From JABFRG01 sp046351415 (GTDB lineage: Bacteria; Myxococcota_A; Polyangia; Polyangiales; Polyangiaceae), in the NCBI GenBank assembly GCA_046351415.1, contig JAXLYO010000011.1:1-64000 (forward strand): DNA of 64,000 bases. Direction: 5' to 3'. Positions 6,148 through 16,400 of the stretch are shown one piece after another. A program made the translations under genes and the position numbers. The notes under the pieces are model-generated. The model made no database searches and was not told the origin of the DNA. It saw only the letters and a list, made by a program, of their open reading frames with translations. The stretch's first letter is position 1; every line of letters begins with the position of its first letter.

Positions 6148-8277
6148 ATGGCGAACGATCGCAGCGCTAGTAACGTCGCCTCGAAGAGGTCTTTGCCGAG
6201 CAAGTCGCACGGCACGTCGAAGGACACGAATCCTCCGCCGTCGCCTCGAGGCTTCAGCGGCTTCTCCGAGATCACCAGCTTCCTCTGGTCCGTCGCAGAC
6301 CTCCTTCGCGGCGATTACAAGCAGGCGGACTACGGCAAGGTCATCCTGCCGCTCACGGTCCTTCGCCGGCTCGACTGCGTGCTCGACAGGACGAAGGAGA
6401 AGGTTCTCGCAAAGCACGCCGACCTCAAGCAGGCGAAGCATCCCGAAGGCACCATCGAGAAGATGCTCGTCCGCATCACGGGCGTGCCCTTCTACAACAC
6501 GAGCAAGCTCGACTTCGAGAAGCTGAAGGGCGATCCGAACCACATCGCCGCGAACCTGACCTCCTACATCAAGGGCTTCTCCTCCAACGCCCGCGATGTC
6601 ATCGAGCAGTTCAAGTTCGCCGACCAAGTCGCCAAGCTCGACGAGTCGAACCTGCTCTTCCAGGTCGTCTCGAAGTTCGCCGACGTAGACCTGCATCCCG
6701 ACACGGTGCCGAACCATGTCATGGGGTCGATCTTCGAGGAGCTGATCCGGCGCTTCGCTGAAGCGTCGAACGAAACCGCCGGAGAGCACTTCACCCCACG
6801 CGAGGTCATCCGCCTCATGGTCGATCTCCTCTTCATCGAGGACGAGGAAACGCTGACGAAGGCGGGCATCGTGCGCACGCTCTTCGACCCAGCATGCGGT
6901 ACCGGCGGCATGCTCTCGGTGGCGGAGGAGTACCTTCGCGAGTTGAACCCGCAAGCCAAGCTCGAGGTCTTCGGGCAGGAGCTGAACTCCGAGTCCTTCG
7001 CTATCTGCGAGAGCGACATGATGATCAAGGGGCAGAACCCCGAGAACATCGTGCGCGGCAACTCGTTCTCGGAGGACGGGCACGCAGGGAAGAAGTTCGA
7101 CTACATGCTGTCGAACCCGCCCTTCGGCGTGGAGTGGAAGAAGGTCCAGAAGGAGGTCGAAGAGGAGCACGAGACCCAGGGGTATGGCGGGCGCTTCGGT
7201 CCAGGGCTGCCGCGCATCAACGACGGCTCGATGCTCTTCCTCCTCCACATGATCTCGAAGATGAAGCCCGTCGATTCCAAGACGGGCGAAGGCGGCTCTC
7301 GCATCGCCATCGTCTTCAACGGCTCCCCGCTGTTCACAGGGGATGCGGGCTCGGGCGAGAGCGAGATCCGTCGTTGGGTCATCGAGAACGACTGGCTCGA
7401 AGCCGTCGTCGCCCTGCCCGACCAGCTCTTCTACAACACCGGCATCGCGACCTACGTGTGGCTTGTCACGAACAAGAAGCCCAAGGCGCGCAAGGGCAAG
7501 GTTCAGCTCATCAACGGCGTCGAGCTGTTCCAGAAGATGCGCAAGTCCCTCGGCAACAAGCGCAACGAGCTGGGCAAGGACCACATCGCGACCCTCGCCA
7601 AGACCTACGGCGAGTTTTTGAGTGGCGACATTGCGAAGGTCTTCGACAACGAGGACTTCGGCTACCGGCGCATCACGGTGGAGCGACCGCTGCGGCTCAA
7701 CTTCCAGGCGTCGCCGGAGCGAATCGAGCGGTTGTGGGAGGAGAGCGCCTTCGCCGGACTCGCCAAGTCGAAGAAGAAGGGGGCGCAAGCTGAGCGCGAG
7801 GTCGAACAAGGGCGCGAGCTGCAAGAGCAGATCCTGGAGGCACTCAGCACCCTCAACGGCGGCAGTGTCGTAAAGAACCGGGACAGCTTCGAGAAGACGC
7901 TTCGCGAGACCTTCAAGAAGACGAAGCTCGATGTTCCGACGCCTGTCTTCAAGGCGGTGATGTCGGCGCTCTCCGAACGCGACGAGACGGCGGACATCTG
8001 CACCGACAGCAAAGGGCGCCCGGAACCCGATGCAGAGCTGCGGGACAATGAGAACGTGCCGCTGAAGGAAGACATCCAGACCTACTTCAAGCGAGAGGTC
8101 CTGCCGCACGTACCCGACGCATGGATCGACGAGAGCAAGACCAAGGTCGGCTACGAGATCCCGTTCACGCGCCACTTCTACAAGTACAAGGCGCTGCGCC
8201 CGCTGACCGAGATTGAGGGCGAGATTCGTGCGCTCGAGGCGGAGATCCAGGGGATGCTTGGCGAGGTGCTCCGGTGA
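6148..8277 (+). CDS. hsdM: Type I restriction-modification system, methyltransferase subunit
   Basis: A 709-residue N6-adenine DNA methyltransferase. The N-terminal HsdM helical domain (about residues 30-170) is followed by the Rossmann-type methylase with SAM-binding DPACGTGG at about 247-254 and the catalytic NPPF at 323-326. The C-terminal region beyond residue 520 is charged and coiled-coil-like and suits subunit contacts. Together with HsdS it recognises and modifies a bipartite site. The frame is open from a GTG at 6076; the ATG at 6148 is favoured because the preceding segment looks non-conserved, although no good ribosome-binding site is visible. The stop overlaps the hsdS start by 4 nt. 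First gene of the long defence operon. Confidence 0.95.
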   Translation: MANDRSASNVASKRSLPSKSHGTSKDTNPPPSPRGFSGFSEITSFLWSVADLLRGDYKQADYGKVILPLTVLRRLDCVLDRTKEKVLAKHADLKQAKHPEGTIEKMLVRITGVPFYNTSKLDFEKLKGDPNHIAANLTSYIKGFSSNARDVIEQFKFADQVAKLDESNLLFQVVSKFADVDLHPDTVPNHVMGSIFEELIRRFAEASNETAGEHFTPREVIRLMVDLLFIEDEETLTKAGIVRTLFDPACGTGGMLSVAEEYLRELNPQAKLEVFGQELNSESFAICESDMMIKGQNPENIVRGNSFSEDGHAGKKFDYMLSNPPFGVEWKKVQKEVEEEHETQGYGGRFGPGLPRINDGSMLFLLHMISKMKPVDSKTGEGGSRIAIVFNGSPLFTGDAGSGESEIRRWVIENDWLEAVVALPDQLFYNTGIATYVWLVTNKKPKARKGKVQLINGVELFQKMRKSLGNKRNELGKDHIATLAKTYGEFLSGDIAKVFDNEDFGYRRITVERPLRLNFQASPERIERLWEESAFAGLAKSKKKGAQAEREVEQGRELQEQILEALSTLNGGSVVKNRDSFEKTLRETFKKTKLDVPTPVFKAVMSALSERDETADICTDSKGRPEPDAELRDNENVPLKEDIQTYFKREVLPHVPDAWIDESKTKVGYEIPFTRHFYKYKALRPLTEIEGEIRALEAEIQGMLGEVLR

Positions 8278-9572
8278 AGAACACCGGCATCACCTGGATT
8301 CCCGAAGTGGGCGACGAGTGGGAGACGTATAAGGTTGCCCACGGATTCTCGGCTGTCGGCAGCGGGACAACACCAGACACCGAAAACCCCGCCTACTACG
8401 ATGGCGACGTACCTTGGGTCACGACCAGCGAACTGCGAGAGACCGTCATCTCGGACACGACGAAGAAGGTGACGAGGAGGGCTCTTCACGATCACTCGGC
8501 GCTGAAACTCTTCCCCGAGGGCACCCTCCTCATCGCCATGTACGGCGCGACCATTGGTCGCCTGGGCGTCTTGGGCATCCCGGCGTGCATGAACCAGGCT
8601 TGTTGTGCCCTGGGAGCGGGGACGTTTCTCGATGCCCGATTCGTCTACTACTGGCTGCTGGGATTCCGCGAGCATGTGATCCAACTCGCATCAGGGGGAG
8701 GACAGCCGAATATCAGCCAGGAGAAGATTCGGTCGCTCCGTATCCCCGCGCCTTCGCAAGATGTCCAAGTCCGCATCGCCAGCTTCCTGGACCGCAAGAC
8801 CGCCGCCATCGATGCCCTCATCGCGAGGAAGGAGAGACTCATCGAGCTGCTCCAGGAGAAGCGGCAGGCGCTCATCACGCAGGCAGTGACGAAGGGGCTC
8901 GACCCGAACGTCCCGATGAAGGAGTCGGGGGTGCCCGCGATCGGCAGAATCCCTGCTCACTGGACCGTGAAACGCCTCAAGCGGATCTCGCCTTCTCAGA
9001 CGGTGGGCGTGGTCGTCAACCCGTCCTCCTACTACGCGGACGACGGCGTGCCATTTCTGTCTGGCAAGAACGTCCGCGAGGGCACCTTCCTTCTCGATGA
9101 TGTGCGCCGTATCAGCGCCGAAAGCAACCGGCTGCTGCGAAAGAGCATGCTGCGAGCAGGTGACCTCGTAACCGTTCGAGTTGGCTACCCAGGCGTCACG
9201 GCAGTGGTCCCGACTGAACTCGACGGCTGCAACTGCGCTTCAATGATGATTGTGCGGCAAGCTCGGAGCTTCTGCTCGGAGTGGCTGTGCCTTGCGATGA
9301 ACAGCTTGGTGGGACGGCAGCAGGTCGAGATCGTCCAGTACGGGGCGGCGCAGGAGCAGTTCAACATCAGTCACGCGGTTGAGTTCGCATTCCCGGTCCC
9401 TCCGCTTGCTGAGCAAGAGGCGATCGCGCAAATGGTAGGCGCCAACACGCGAAGGCTGGACGCAGCAGTCGCCGCCATTGAGTCGCATAACGAGAAACTC
9501 CGGGAGTACCGCCAAGCCCTCATCACCGCCGCCGTCACCGGCAAGATCGATGTCTCGAAGGAGGCGGCGTGA
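8274..9572 (+). CDS. hsdS: Type I restriction-modification system, specificity subunit
   Basis: A 432-residue HsdS with the standard two-fold layout: a first target-recognition domain (about 1-165), a central conserved helix (about 175-215, IASFLDRKTAAIDALIARKE), a second target-recognition domain starting at IGRIPAHW, and a C-terminal conserved helix repeating the pattern (RRLDAAVAAIESHNEKLREY then RQALITAAVTGKID). HsdS sets the DNA sequence recognised by the methylase and the restriction complex. Full length, with no sign of phase-variable repeats or recombination sites. It overlaps hsdM (ATGA) and the next gene (GTG inside its stop). Confidence 0.95.
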   Translation: MKNTGITWIPEVGDEWETYKVAHGFSAVGSGTTPDTENPAYYDGDVPWVTTSELRETVISDTTKKVTRRALHDHSALKLFPEGTLLIAMYGATIGRLGVLGIPACMNQACCALGAGTFLDARFVYYWLLGFREHVIQLASGGGQPNISQEKIRSLRIPAPSQDVQVRIASFLDRKTAAIDALIARKERLIELLQEKRQALITQAVTKGLDPNVPMKESGVPAIGRIPAHWTVKRLKRISPSQTVGVVVNPSSYYADDGVPFLSGKNVREGTFLLDDVRRISAESNRLLRKSMLRAGDLVTVRVGYPGVTAVVPTELDGCNCASMMIVRQARSFCSEWLCLAMNSLVGRQQVEIVQYGAAQEQFNISHAVEFAFPVPPLAEQEAIAQMVGANTRRLDAAVAAIESHNEKLREYRQALITAAVTGKIDVSKEAA

Positions 9573-10489
9573 GCGACATCAAGCTCTTCCGCATCAGAGG
9601 CGCGCCGCCCCACGAGCTGGCGAGCAAGTCCGTCGCCCTGGAGAAGTCGCTCCAGAGCCTGATCGAAGCACACCTCGACACGTTCCTCGGCGTTCGCTTC
9701 CTCGCCACTGAGTACTCGACCGGCAAGGTCCACGGCGGGCGCATCGACACCCTCGGCATCGACGAGAACGGCTGCCCGGTCATCATCGAGTACAAGCGCT
9801 CGACGAACGAGAACGTCATCAACCAGGGGCTGTTCTACCTCGACTGGCTGATGGACCATCGCGGCGAGTTCGAGCTTCTCGTCATGAAGAAGCTGGGGAA
9901 GCCTGTCTCCGACGCCATCGAGTGGAGCAGTCCTCGCCTCATCTGCATCGCCGGTGACTTCACCAAGTACGACGGGCATGCGGTCCAGCAGATCAACCGG
10001 AACATCGAGCTGGTTCGCTACCGGAAGTACGGCGACGAGCTGCTCCTGTTCGAGTTGGTCAACGCGGTCACGGTCGAAGGCTCGACGACCGATAGCGTCC
10101 CGCCGATAGGCGGGGGCGTGGCGAGCGGCTCGAAGGCAACCGCGGAGGAGCAGCTTGCAGCAGCCCCGAGCGACGTTCGCGATCTCTACGAGGCGACGAA
10201 GGCGTACCTCCTCGGTCTCGGCGACGACGTGCAGCTCAAGCCGATGAAGGTCTACTTCGCCTTCAAGCGCCTGAAGAACTTCGCCTGCGTCGAGCTACGC
10301 GCCAAGATGAAGACCGTCCTCGTCTACGTGAAGGTAGACCCCGAGGCGATTGCGCTTGAGGAGGGCTTCACGCGAGACGTCCGAGAGATCGGTCACTTCG
10401 GTACCGGGGACCTGGAGATCACAATCCGCAACTCCGACGATCTGGAGCGGGCGAAGACGTTGCTCAACAAGAGTTACGAGGCAAGCTGA
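9569..10489 (+). CDS. DUF5655-like protein with a NucS-type PD-(D/E)XK domain
   Basis: A 306-residue protein. The first half resembles NucS/DUF91 endonuclease-like domains: GGRIDTLGIDENGCPVIIEY followed by K-R-S supplies the D-(x)n-E-x-K catalytic pattern (Asp in RIDTLGID, Glu and Lys in EYK) near residues 58-79. The C-terminal ~110 residues (DVRDLYEATKAYLLGLGDDV onward) fit the DUF5655 module. It starts at GTG 9569 inside the hsdS stop, with a strong GGAGG site at 9560-9565. DUF5655 proteins often accompany restriction systems. A DNA-binding or nuclease accessory role is inferred; whether it is active cannot be told. Confidence 0.75.
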   Translation: MSDIKLFRIRGAPPHELASKSVALEKSLQSLIEAHLDTFLGVRFLATEYSTGKVHGGRIDTLGIDENGCPVIIEYKRSTNENVINQGLFYLDWLMDHRGEFELLVMKKLGKPVSDAIEWSSPRLICIAGDFTKYDGHAVQQINRNIELVRYRKYGDELLLFELVNAVTVEGSTTDSVPPIGGGVASGSKATAEEQLAAAPSDVRDLYEATKAYLLGLGDDVQLKPMKVYFAFKRLKNFACVELRAKMKTVLVYVKVDPEAIALEEGFTRDVREIGHFGTGDLEITIRNSDDLERAKTLLNKSYEAS

Positions 10490-11418
10490 TGACTATCGGT
10501 CGAATTGAGCGAGTCCCTCTCCGGGAGGTCTGGAAGCACGAGGCGCACGACTTCACGAAGTGGCTGAAGGATAACCCCGATGTGCTCAGCGACTTGCTCG
10601 ACCTCTCGCTCATCAACATCGAGCGTGAACAGCCGGCTGGCGCTTTCAGCGTCGATCTCGTTGCCGAGGATGACGCGGGGGACACCGTCATCATCGAGAA
10701 TCAGCTCGGTAAGAGCGATCACGATCACCTGGGAAAGCTAATCACCTACACCGCAGCCCTCGGCGCGAAGACGGCGATCTGGGTCGTCGGTGACGCTCGC
10801 CCTGAGCATGTTGCAGCCGTCTCCTGGCTCAACGAGACGGGTGGAGTGTCCGCCTACCTGGTCAAGGTTGAAGCGGTACGGATTAGCAGTTCTCCCCCCG
10901 CGCCCCTGCTGACTCTCATCGTTGGACCAAGCGAGGAAGGACTGCAGGTTGGTGAGACCAAGAAGGTTATCGCGGAGCGCCACCAGCTTCGGAAGCGCTT
11001 CTGGACGCAGCTCCTTGACAAGGCGAAAGCGCACACCTCGCTCCACTCTGCGATCTCGCCAGGTGACGCCCACTGGCTCGGCGCAAGCGTCGGCGGCTTG
11101 GCGTTCAATTACGTGGTCTGGCAACACGAAGCCGCCGTCGAGGTCTACATCGATCGCGGAAAGGACTCCGGTGATGCCAGCAAGCGGGTGTTCGACGCAC
11201 TCGAAAGGGAGAAAGAGAGCATCGAGAGCGTGTTCGGCGAGCCGTTGATGTGGGAGCGCTTGGACGATCGGCGAGCCTCCCGCATACGAAAGGTCGTCAA
11301 GGTTGCCGGAATACGCGAAGAGGAGCGATGGGGGGAGCTCCAGGACGAACTAGTAGATGCCATGGTGCTCCTTGAGAAGGCGTTTGCGCCCCACCTTGGG
11401 AAAGTGAAGGGGCTCTGA
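10489..11418 (+). CDS. DUF4268-like protein with a PD-(D/E)XK core
   Basis: A 309-residue protein of the DUF4268 type. An N-terminal nuclease-like core reads FSVDLVAEDDAGDTVIIENQ near residues 53-72, with Asp (SVDL) and Glu (IIEN) followed by Q in place of Lys, then the LGKSDHDHLGKLITYTAALG segment common to restriction-associated nucleases. The C-terminal half (about 160-300) carries the DUF4268 domain (FWTQLLDKAKA ... WERLDDRRASRI). The start codon overlaps the previous stop (TGATG at 10487-10491). This is the second accessory nuclease-like protein in the operon. The E-x-Q variant means catalytic activity is uncertain, though N-Q variants occur in active relatives. Confidence 0.72.
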   Translation: MTIGRIERVPLREVWKHEAHDFTKWLKDNPDVLSDLLDLSLINIEREQPAGAFSVDLVAEDDAGDTVIIENQLGKSDHDHLGKLITYTAALGAKTAIWVVGDARPEHVAAVSWLNETGGVSAYLVKVEAVRISSSPPAPLLTLIVGPSEEGLQVGETKKVIAERHQLRKRFWTQLLDKAKAHTSLHSAISPGDAHWLGASVGGLAFNYVVWQHEAAVEVYIDRGKDSGDASKRVFDALEREKESIESVFGEPLMWERLDDRRASRIRKVVKVAGIREEERWGELQDELVDAMVLLEKAFAPHLGKVKGL

Positions 11419-11449
11419 TGGCGACTGACTTTTGCTCGAAGGAGGCAGT

Positions 11450-11587
11450 GTGAGTTCAGCGCCGTTGTTGCTTGATCGATTGCCTACTGGAGGCGTCCAG
11501 ATCGGCGACGTTCCCTCGTGGTTTCGAATGTTTAGGCTATTTGATGGCTATTTGATTGAATCCGACCCTGGGGCATCCGAATGGTGA
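11450..11587 (+). CDS. Small 45-codon gene between accessory nucleases and AlbA_2 ATPase
   Basis: A GTG at 11450 preceded by a strong GAAGGAGG (11438-11445) opens a 45-residue frame that ends in TGA at 11585-11587, overlapping the ATG of the next gene (11581). The predicted peptide starts MSSAPLLLDRLPTGG and ends ESDPGASEW; it contains an aromatic WFRMFRLFDGY segment and no cysteines. It fills most of an otherwise 162-bp gap in a tightly packed operon. No family is recognised. It could instead be a leader peptide that couples translation to the downstream gene, which has no good ribosome-binding site of its own. Confidence 0.5.
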   Translation: MSSAPLLLDRLPTGGVQIGDVPSWFRMFRLFDGYLIESDPGASEW

Positions 11588-13476
11588 CGCCCTCGCTCTC
11601 GATCGTCGCTCTCCTAGCTCGGCTCAATGAGGTCGATGAGTCTCACGAGATCGAGGCAAAGCGCTCGGAGTCGGAAGTCGGAAAGAGCGCTCTCGAAACC
11701 ATCTCGGCTTTCTCGAATGAGCCAGGGCTGGGCGGAGGGTACCTGCTCTTCGGCGTCGTAGAAGACGAAGTCCTCCATCGCTTCGTGCCCAAAGGAGTGA
11801 AGGATCCGAAGAAGTTGGAGCAGGAGCTGTCAACGCTGTGCGCCTCTTCGTTCAATCGAACCATTCGCCCGCGAGTATGGACCGAACTGGTGGGGGGGCA
11901 CCCGCTGGTTGCTGCGTTCGTCCCGGAGGTGTCCGCGTCTGAAAAGCCCGTGTTCGTTGCCAAGCGGGATATGGAACACGGAACCTTCCGTCGCATTGGA
12001 AGCACCGATCAGAAGTGCACTGAAGATGACCTCCGGGTCATCTTCCAGGCTGCGTCAACGACTCCCTACGAGGACTCGGTCGTGCCCGACGCAGCCATCG
12101 AAGACCTGGATCCCGAAGTCATTGCTTCATACAAGCGCCAACTCATCGAGGCAAATCCTGCAACCGAGCTGCGGGACGCTGGGATCGAAGATCTCCTTCA
12201 GTCTCTAGGGGGCGCTCGGCGAGTCGAGGGAATTCTGCTTCCGACCGTGGCGGGCGTTTTGCTGTTCGGAAAGAAGCTCGCTCTGCGTCGCCTCTTTCCT
12301 GGTTCGCGCGTCGACTACATCCGGGTTCCTGGCACCGAGTGGGTGCCCGACCCTGACAACCGCTTCGAGTCGATCGAGGTGCGGGAGCCGCTGCTGATTG
12401 CGTTCCGTCGGATCTACAATGCCATCGTAGACGACTTGCCGAAGTCGTTCTCGCTCGAACCCGGCAGTCCGGAGCGAAAGGATCGCATGGTGCTCCCGGA
12501 GTCGGCAGTGCGCGAGGTGTTGGTGAATGCACTCACCCACCGGGACTACCGAATCACTAGCCCGACACAGATCATTCGATACCAGGATCGGATCGAGGTC
12601 CGGAACGCCGGGTATTCTCTTGCGGACGCAGATCAGTTCGGCGAACCGGGATCTTTCCCGCGCAATATGCGGATCGCCGACGTGTTTCGAGAGATGCGCC
12701 TTGCCGAGAATAAGGGGACGGGCATCACTGCCGTTCGTCGCGCGATGGATCGAGCTGGCTTGACGCCGCCGGTATTTGACTCGAATCGCGCAAGAAATCA
12801 ATTCGTTGCAACCCTTTGGATGCACAACCTGATCAGCGCCGAGGAGAGCGTTTGGTTGAAGCAGTTTACGGGCGGGAAGGTATCGGATGCCCAGGCGAGA
12901 GCGCTGGTCGTTGCCCGCCGGACAGGATCGGTGACGAACGCGATCCTGCGTGACGTGAGCGGACTCGACACCTTGGCGGCGAGCAATCAGCTCCGACAGC
13001 TGTGCGAGGCAGGACTCCTTGAACGGAAAGGCAAGAGCGTCGCAACGCACTACGTGCTTGGACACGCCGTGGTGGCGGCACCGGAGCCGGTTCAAGCGGC
13101 ACAGCTGTCGGATCGACCCAACCCACCATCGGATCGACCCAAGTTCGACTCGGATCGACCCAACCTCGGCCAGTCCGTACAGCCCCTCCCTGATGAGCTT
13201 AGGCGCATTGTTGACGCGCTAAGCGAGCGCCCACGCCAGGAGCCCTTGCGAAATGCCATCGAAGCGTTGTGTGCCTGGCGGGCGCTCACAGCCGAAGAGC
13301 TGGGACAGTACCTCCGGAAAGACTCCCACAATCTTTCGAAGCGGCACCTGACGCAGATGGTCCGCGAACAACGCCTGGTCCAAACGCATCCAGAGAAAGC
13401 CAACCATCCCGCGCAAGCCTATCGAGCGACGCAGAAGTTGCTCCTACCTGGAGCATCGGACGGAGGGGATGGCTGA
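11581..13476 (+). CDS. AlbA_2 (Schlafen-type) domain ATP-binding protein, RecG-like COG2865 family
   Basis: A 631-residue protein. The N-terminal AlbA_2 domain (about 15-150) has the hallmark HEIEAKRS and GGGYLLFGV segments. A GHKL-like ATP-binding region (about 290-400) shows VREVLVNALTHRDY, RIEVRNAGYS and ENKGTGITAVRRAM. The C-terminal part carries winged-helix-like segments separated by a short tandem repeat (SDRP-containing, three 7-residue units) and a final HTH-like block. Such proteins are often called ATP-dependent DNA helicase RecG-like regulators, though they lack helicase motors, and they frequently sit inside type I restriction operons. Translation is probably coupled to the small gene that overlaps its start. 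Its stop overlaps the hsdR ATG. Confidence 0.8.
   Translation: MVTPSLSIVALLARLNEVDESHEIEAKRSESEVGKSALETISAFSNEPGLGGGYLLFGVVEDEVLHRFVPKGVKDPKKLEQELSTLCASSFNRTIRPRVWTELVGGHPLVAAFVPEVSASEKPVFVAKRDMEHGTFRRIGSTDQKCTEDDLRVIFQAASTTPYEDSVVPDAAIEDLDPEVIASYKRQLIEANPATELRDAGIEDLLQSLGGARRVEGILLPTVAGVLLFGKKLALRRLFPGSRVDYIRVPGTEWVPDPDNRFESIEVREPLLIAFRRIYNAIVDDLPKSFSLEPGSPERKDRMVLPESAVREVLVNALTHRDYRITSPTQIIRYQDRIEVRNAGYSLADADQFGEPGSFPRNMRIADVFREMRLAENKGTGITAVRRAMDRAGLTPPVFDSNRARNQFVATLWMHNLISAEESVWLKQFTGGKVSDAQARALVVARRTGSVTNAILRDVSGLDTLAASNQLRQLCEAGLLERKGKSVATHYVLGHAVVAAPEPVQAAQLSDRPNPPSDRPKFDSDRPNLGQSVQPLPDELRRIVDALSERPRQEPLRNAIEALCAWRALTAEELGQYLRKDSHNLSKRHLTQMVREQRLVQTHPEKANHPAQAYRATQKLLLPGASDGGDG
13108..13170 (+). 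repeat. In-frame tandem repeat, 21-bp period, three units
   Basis: TCGGATCGACCCA recurs at 13108, 13129 and 13150, giving a perfect 21-bp period (7 codons) within the linker of the AlbA_2 protein. Each unit encodes SDRP plus three variable residues. Length variation here would keep the frame. Confidence 0.8.
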
Positions 13477-16400
13477 TGGCTAAGACGAAAGAGCTGCATT
13501 TCGAGGACGCGATCGAACACCACCTGGTCACGTCGGGAGGGTGGGCCAAGGGGAGCCCCAAGGACTTCGATCGCGAAACGGCATTCGTCTCGATGGAGTT
13601 CTTCGCCTTCGTCGAGGGGACGCAGCCGGAGACGTGGTCGGAGCTTCGCAAGCACCACCAGTCGAACCTCGAAGCTGCGGTCCTCGATACGCTGCTCAAG
13701 GCGCTCGACGCCCGCGGCACGCTCGACGTGCTCCGCCACGGCTTCAAGTTCTTCGGCAAGAAGATTGAGTGCGCCTACTTCAAGCCGGCGCATGGGATGA
13801 ACCCGGACATCCTCGCGAAGTACGGCAAGAACCGGCTCGTGGTCACCAGGCAGGTTCGCTTTATCGAAGACGGCGACCAGTCGGTGGACCTGGTCCTCTT
13901 CGTCAACGGCTTCCCCATCGCGACCGCCGAGCTGAAGAACCCCCTGACAAACCAGACCGTGGAAGACGCCGTTGCGCAGTACCGAAGGCGCGACCCGCGG
14001 CACGCGCTCTTCCGGTTCAAGACGCGCGCCCTGGTCCACTTCGCGGCGGATCCCGATCTCGTCTACATGGCGACGAGGTTGTCGGGCGACACCACGTTCT
14101 TCCTCCCATTCAACCGAGGCAACGCCGGGGGCGCCGGCAACCCGGACCATCCGAGCGGCTATCGAACGGGTTACCTCTGGGAAGAGGTGTGGCAGCGGGA
14201 CAGCTTCCTCGACATCTTGGGGCGCTTCGCCCACCTCGAAGTTGAGGAGAAGAAGACGCCCGACGGGAAGACGAGCACGAAAGAGACAATCGTGTTCCCC
14301 CGGTTCCACCAGCTCGACGCCGTCCGGCAGCTCGAAGCAGCCGCCCGCCGCGATGGCGCCGGCAAGAGCTACCTGGTGCAGCACTCGGCGGGCTCGGGGA
14401 AATCGAACTCGATCGCATGGCTCGCCCATCGCCTCTCCAGCCTGCACGACGAGAAGGATGCCCGCGTCTTCGATTCGGTCGTGGTCGTCACGGATCGCAA
14501 GGTGCTCGACCACCAGCTCCAGGAGAACATCTACCAGTTCGAGCACAAGCAGGGCGTCGTCCAGAAGATCGACGAGAACAGCCAGCAGCTCGCGGACGCC
14601 CTGGCCTCGGGCACCCCGATCATCATCACGACGCTGCAAAAGTTTCCCTTCGTCACAGAGAAGATCGGCAAGCTGCCGAACCGGCGTTATGCACTCATCG
14701 TCGACGAAGCCCATAGCTCGCAGACCGGTGAAGCCGCTCGGCATATGAAGGAGGTCCTGGCAGCCAAAAGCCTGGAGGATGCCGAAAAGGAAGAAGGCGA
14801 CGACGAGGAAACCTCGGAGGATCACCTCCTCAAGGTCATGGCGTCACGCGGCAAGCAGAAGAACCTCTCGTTCTTCGCCTTCACCGCCACGCCCAAGGCG
14901 AAGACGCTCGAAGTCTTCGGAGAGCGCGACGCCGAGGGGAGACCGAAGCCGTTTCACCTCTACTCGATGCGCCAGGCGATCGAGGAGGGCTTCATCCTCG
15001 ACGTGCTCAAGAACTACACGACCTACAAGGCGTACTACCGCCTCGTGAAGGCGGTGGAGGACGACCCGAAGGTCAACAAGAAGCAGGCGACCTCGCAGCT
15101 TGCCCGCTTCATGTCGCTCCATCCGCACAACATCGCCCAGAAAACGCAGGTGATGGTCGAGCACTTCCGCCAGAAGGTGCGCCACAAGATCGGCGGCAAG
15201 GCGAAGGCGATGGTCGTGACCTCATCGCGTCTCCACGCCGTTCGCTACAAGCAGGCGTTCGACAAGTACATCGCCGAGCAGGGCTACGACATCGGTGCGC
15301 TGGTGGCGTTCTCGGGCGTGGTCAAGGATCCCGACTTCGAGGATGTCGAGCTGACCGAGGTCGGCATGAACAAGGGCATCAAGGAGAAGGAGCTGCCCGA
15401 GAAGTTCGACACCGACCAGTACCAAGTGCTTCTCGTCGCCAACAAGTACCAGACGGGTTTCGATCAGCCGCTGCTCCACACGATGTACGTGGACAAGAGG
15501 CTGTCGGGTGTACAGGCAGTGCAGACCCTGTCGCGCCTGAATCGAACGACCGCAGGCAAGGAGGACACGTTCGTCCTCGACTTCGTCAACGACGCCGACG
15601 AGATCCAGCGGAGCTTCCAGCCCTATTACGAGCAGACCGTGGTCGCCGAGAGCGCCGATCCGCATCAGCTCTACGAACTCCAACACCGACTCGAAGGCAT
15701 GAACGTCTTCTGGGGGCAGGAGGTCGCGGCGTTCTGCAAGTACTTCTACGCCCCGAAGGCGAAGCAGACCGTGAGCGATCAGGCGGAGATGTACCGGGCT
15801 CTCGGTCCTGCCGTGGATCGATTCAAGGGGCTCGACGAGGAGAAGCAGGAGGAGTTCCGCAACGCTCTCTCCGGCTACGTGAAGCTCTACTCGTTCCTAT
15901 CCCAGGTGATGCCGTTCGCCGACGAAGACCTGGAAAGGCTGTACTCGTTCGCCCGCTTTCTGGAACTGAAGCTGCCAAAGGACGAGAAGAAGGCGCGCCT
16001 CGATCTCGATGGTGACGTGGCGCTCAAGTACTACCGACTCGACAAGCTCAGCGAAGCACAGATTGTACTCTCGCTCGCCGAGCCGGTGGCGCTGAAGTCG
16101 CCGACGGACGTCGGGACACGCAAGGCGAAGGACGAGGAGGTCGTCCTTTCCGAGATCATCGATGTGCTCAACGACCGGTTCGGGACGGAGTTCACCAAGG
16201 CGGATCAACTCCTTTTCGACCAGTTCATCGAGGAGGCGAAGCAAGACAAAGAGGTCGTGGCACGTGCACTCGCCAACCCCATCGACAACTTCGAGCTCGC
16301 GATGAAGCCCAAGGTCGAAGGGCTCATGATCGATCGTATGGACCAGAATCAAGAGATCGTGAACCGATACCTGAACGACCCGGCATTCCAGAGCGCGGCG

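Noticed and set aside
5998..8175. A 725-codon open frame on the minus strand
   Set aside because: It is the exact antisense of hsdM, whose motifs are unmistakable; the frame is open because of high-GC codon bias.
13419..14825. A 468-codon open frame opposite hsdR
   Set aside because: Shadow frame; repetitive Glu/Leu/Val/Arg composition without a domain, whereas the + strand encodes hsdR motifs.
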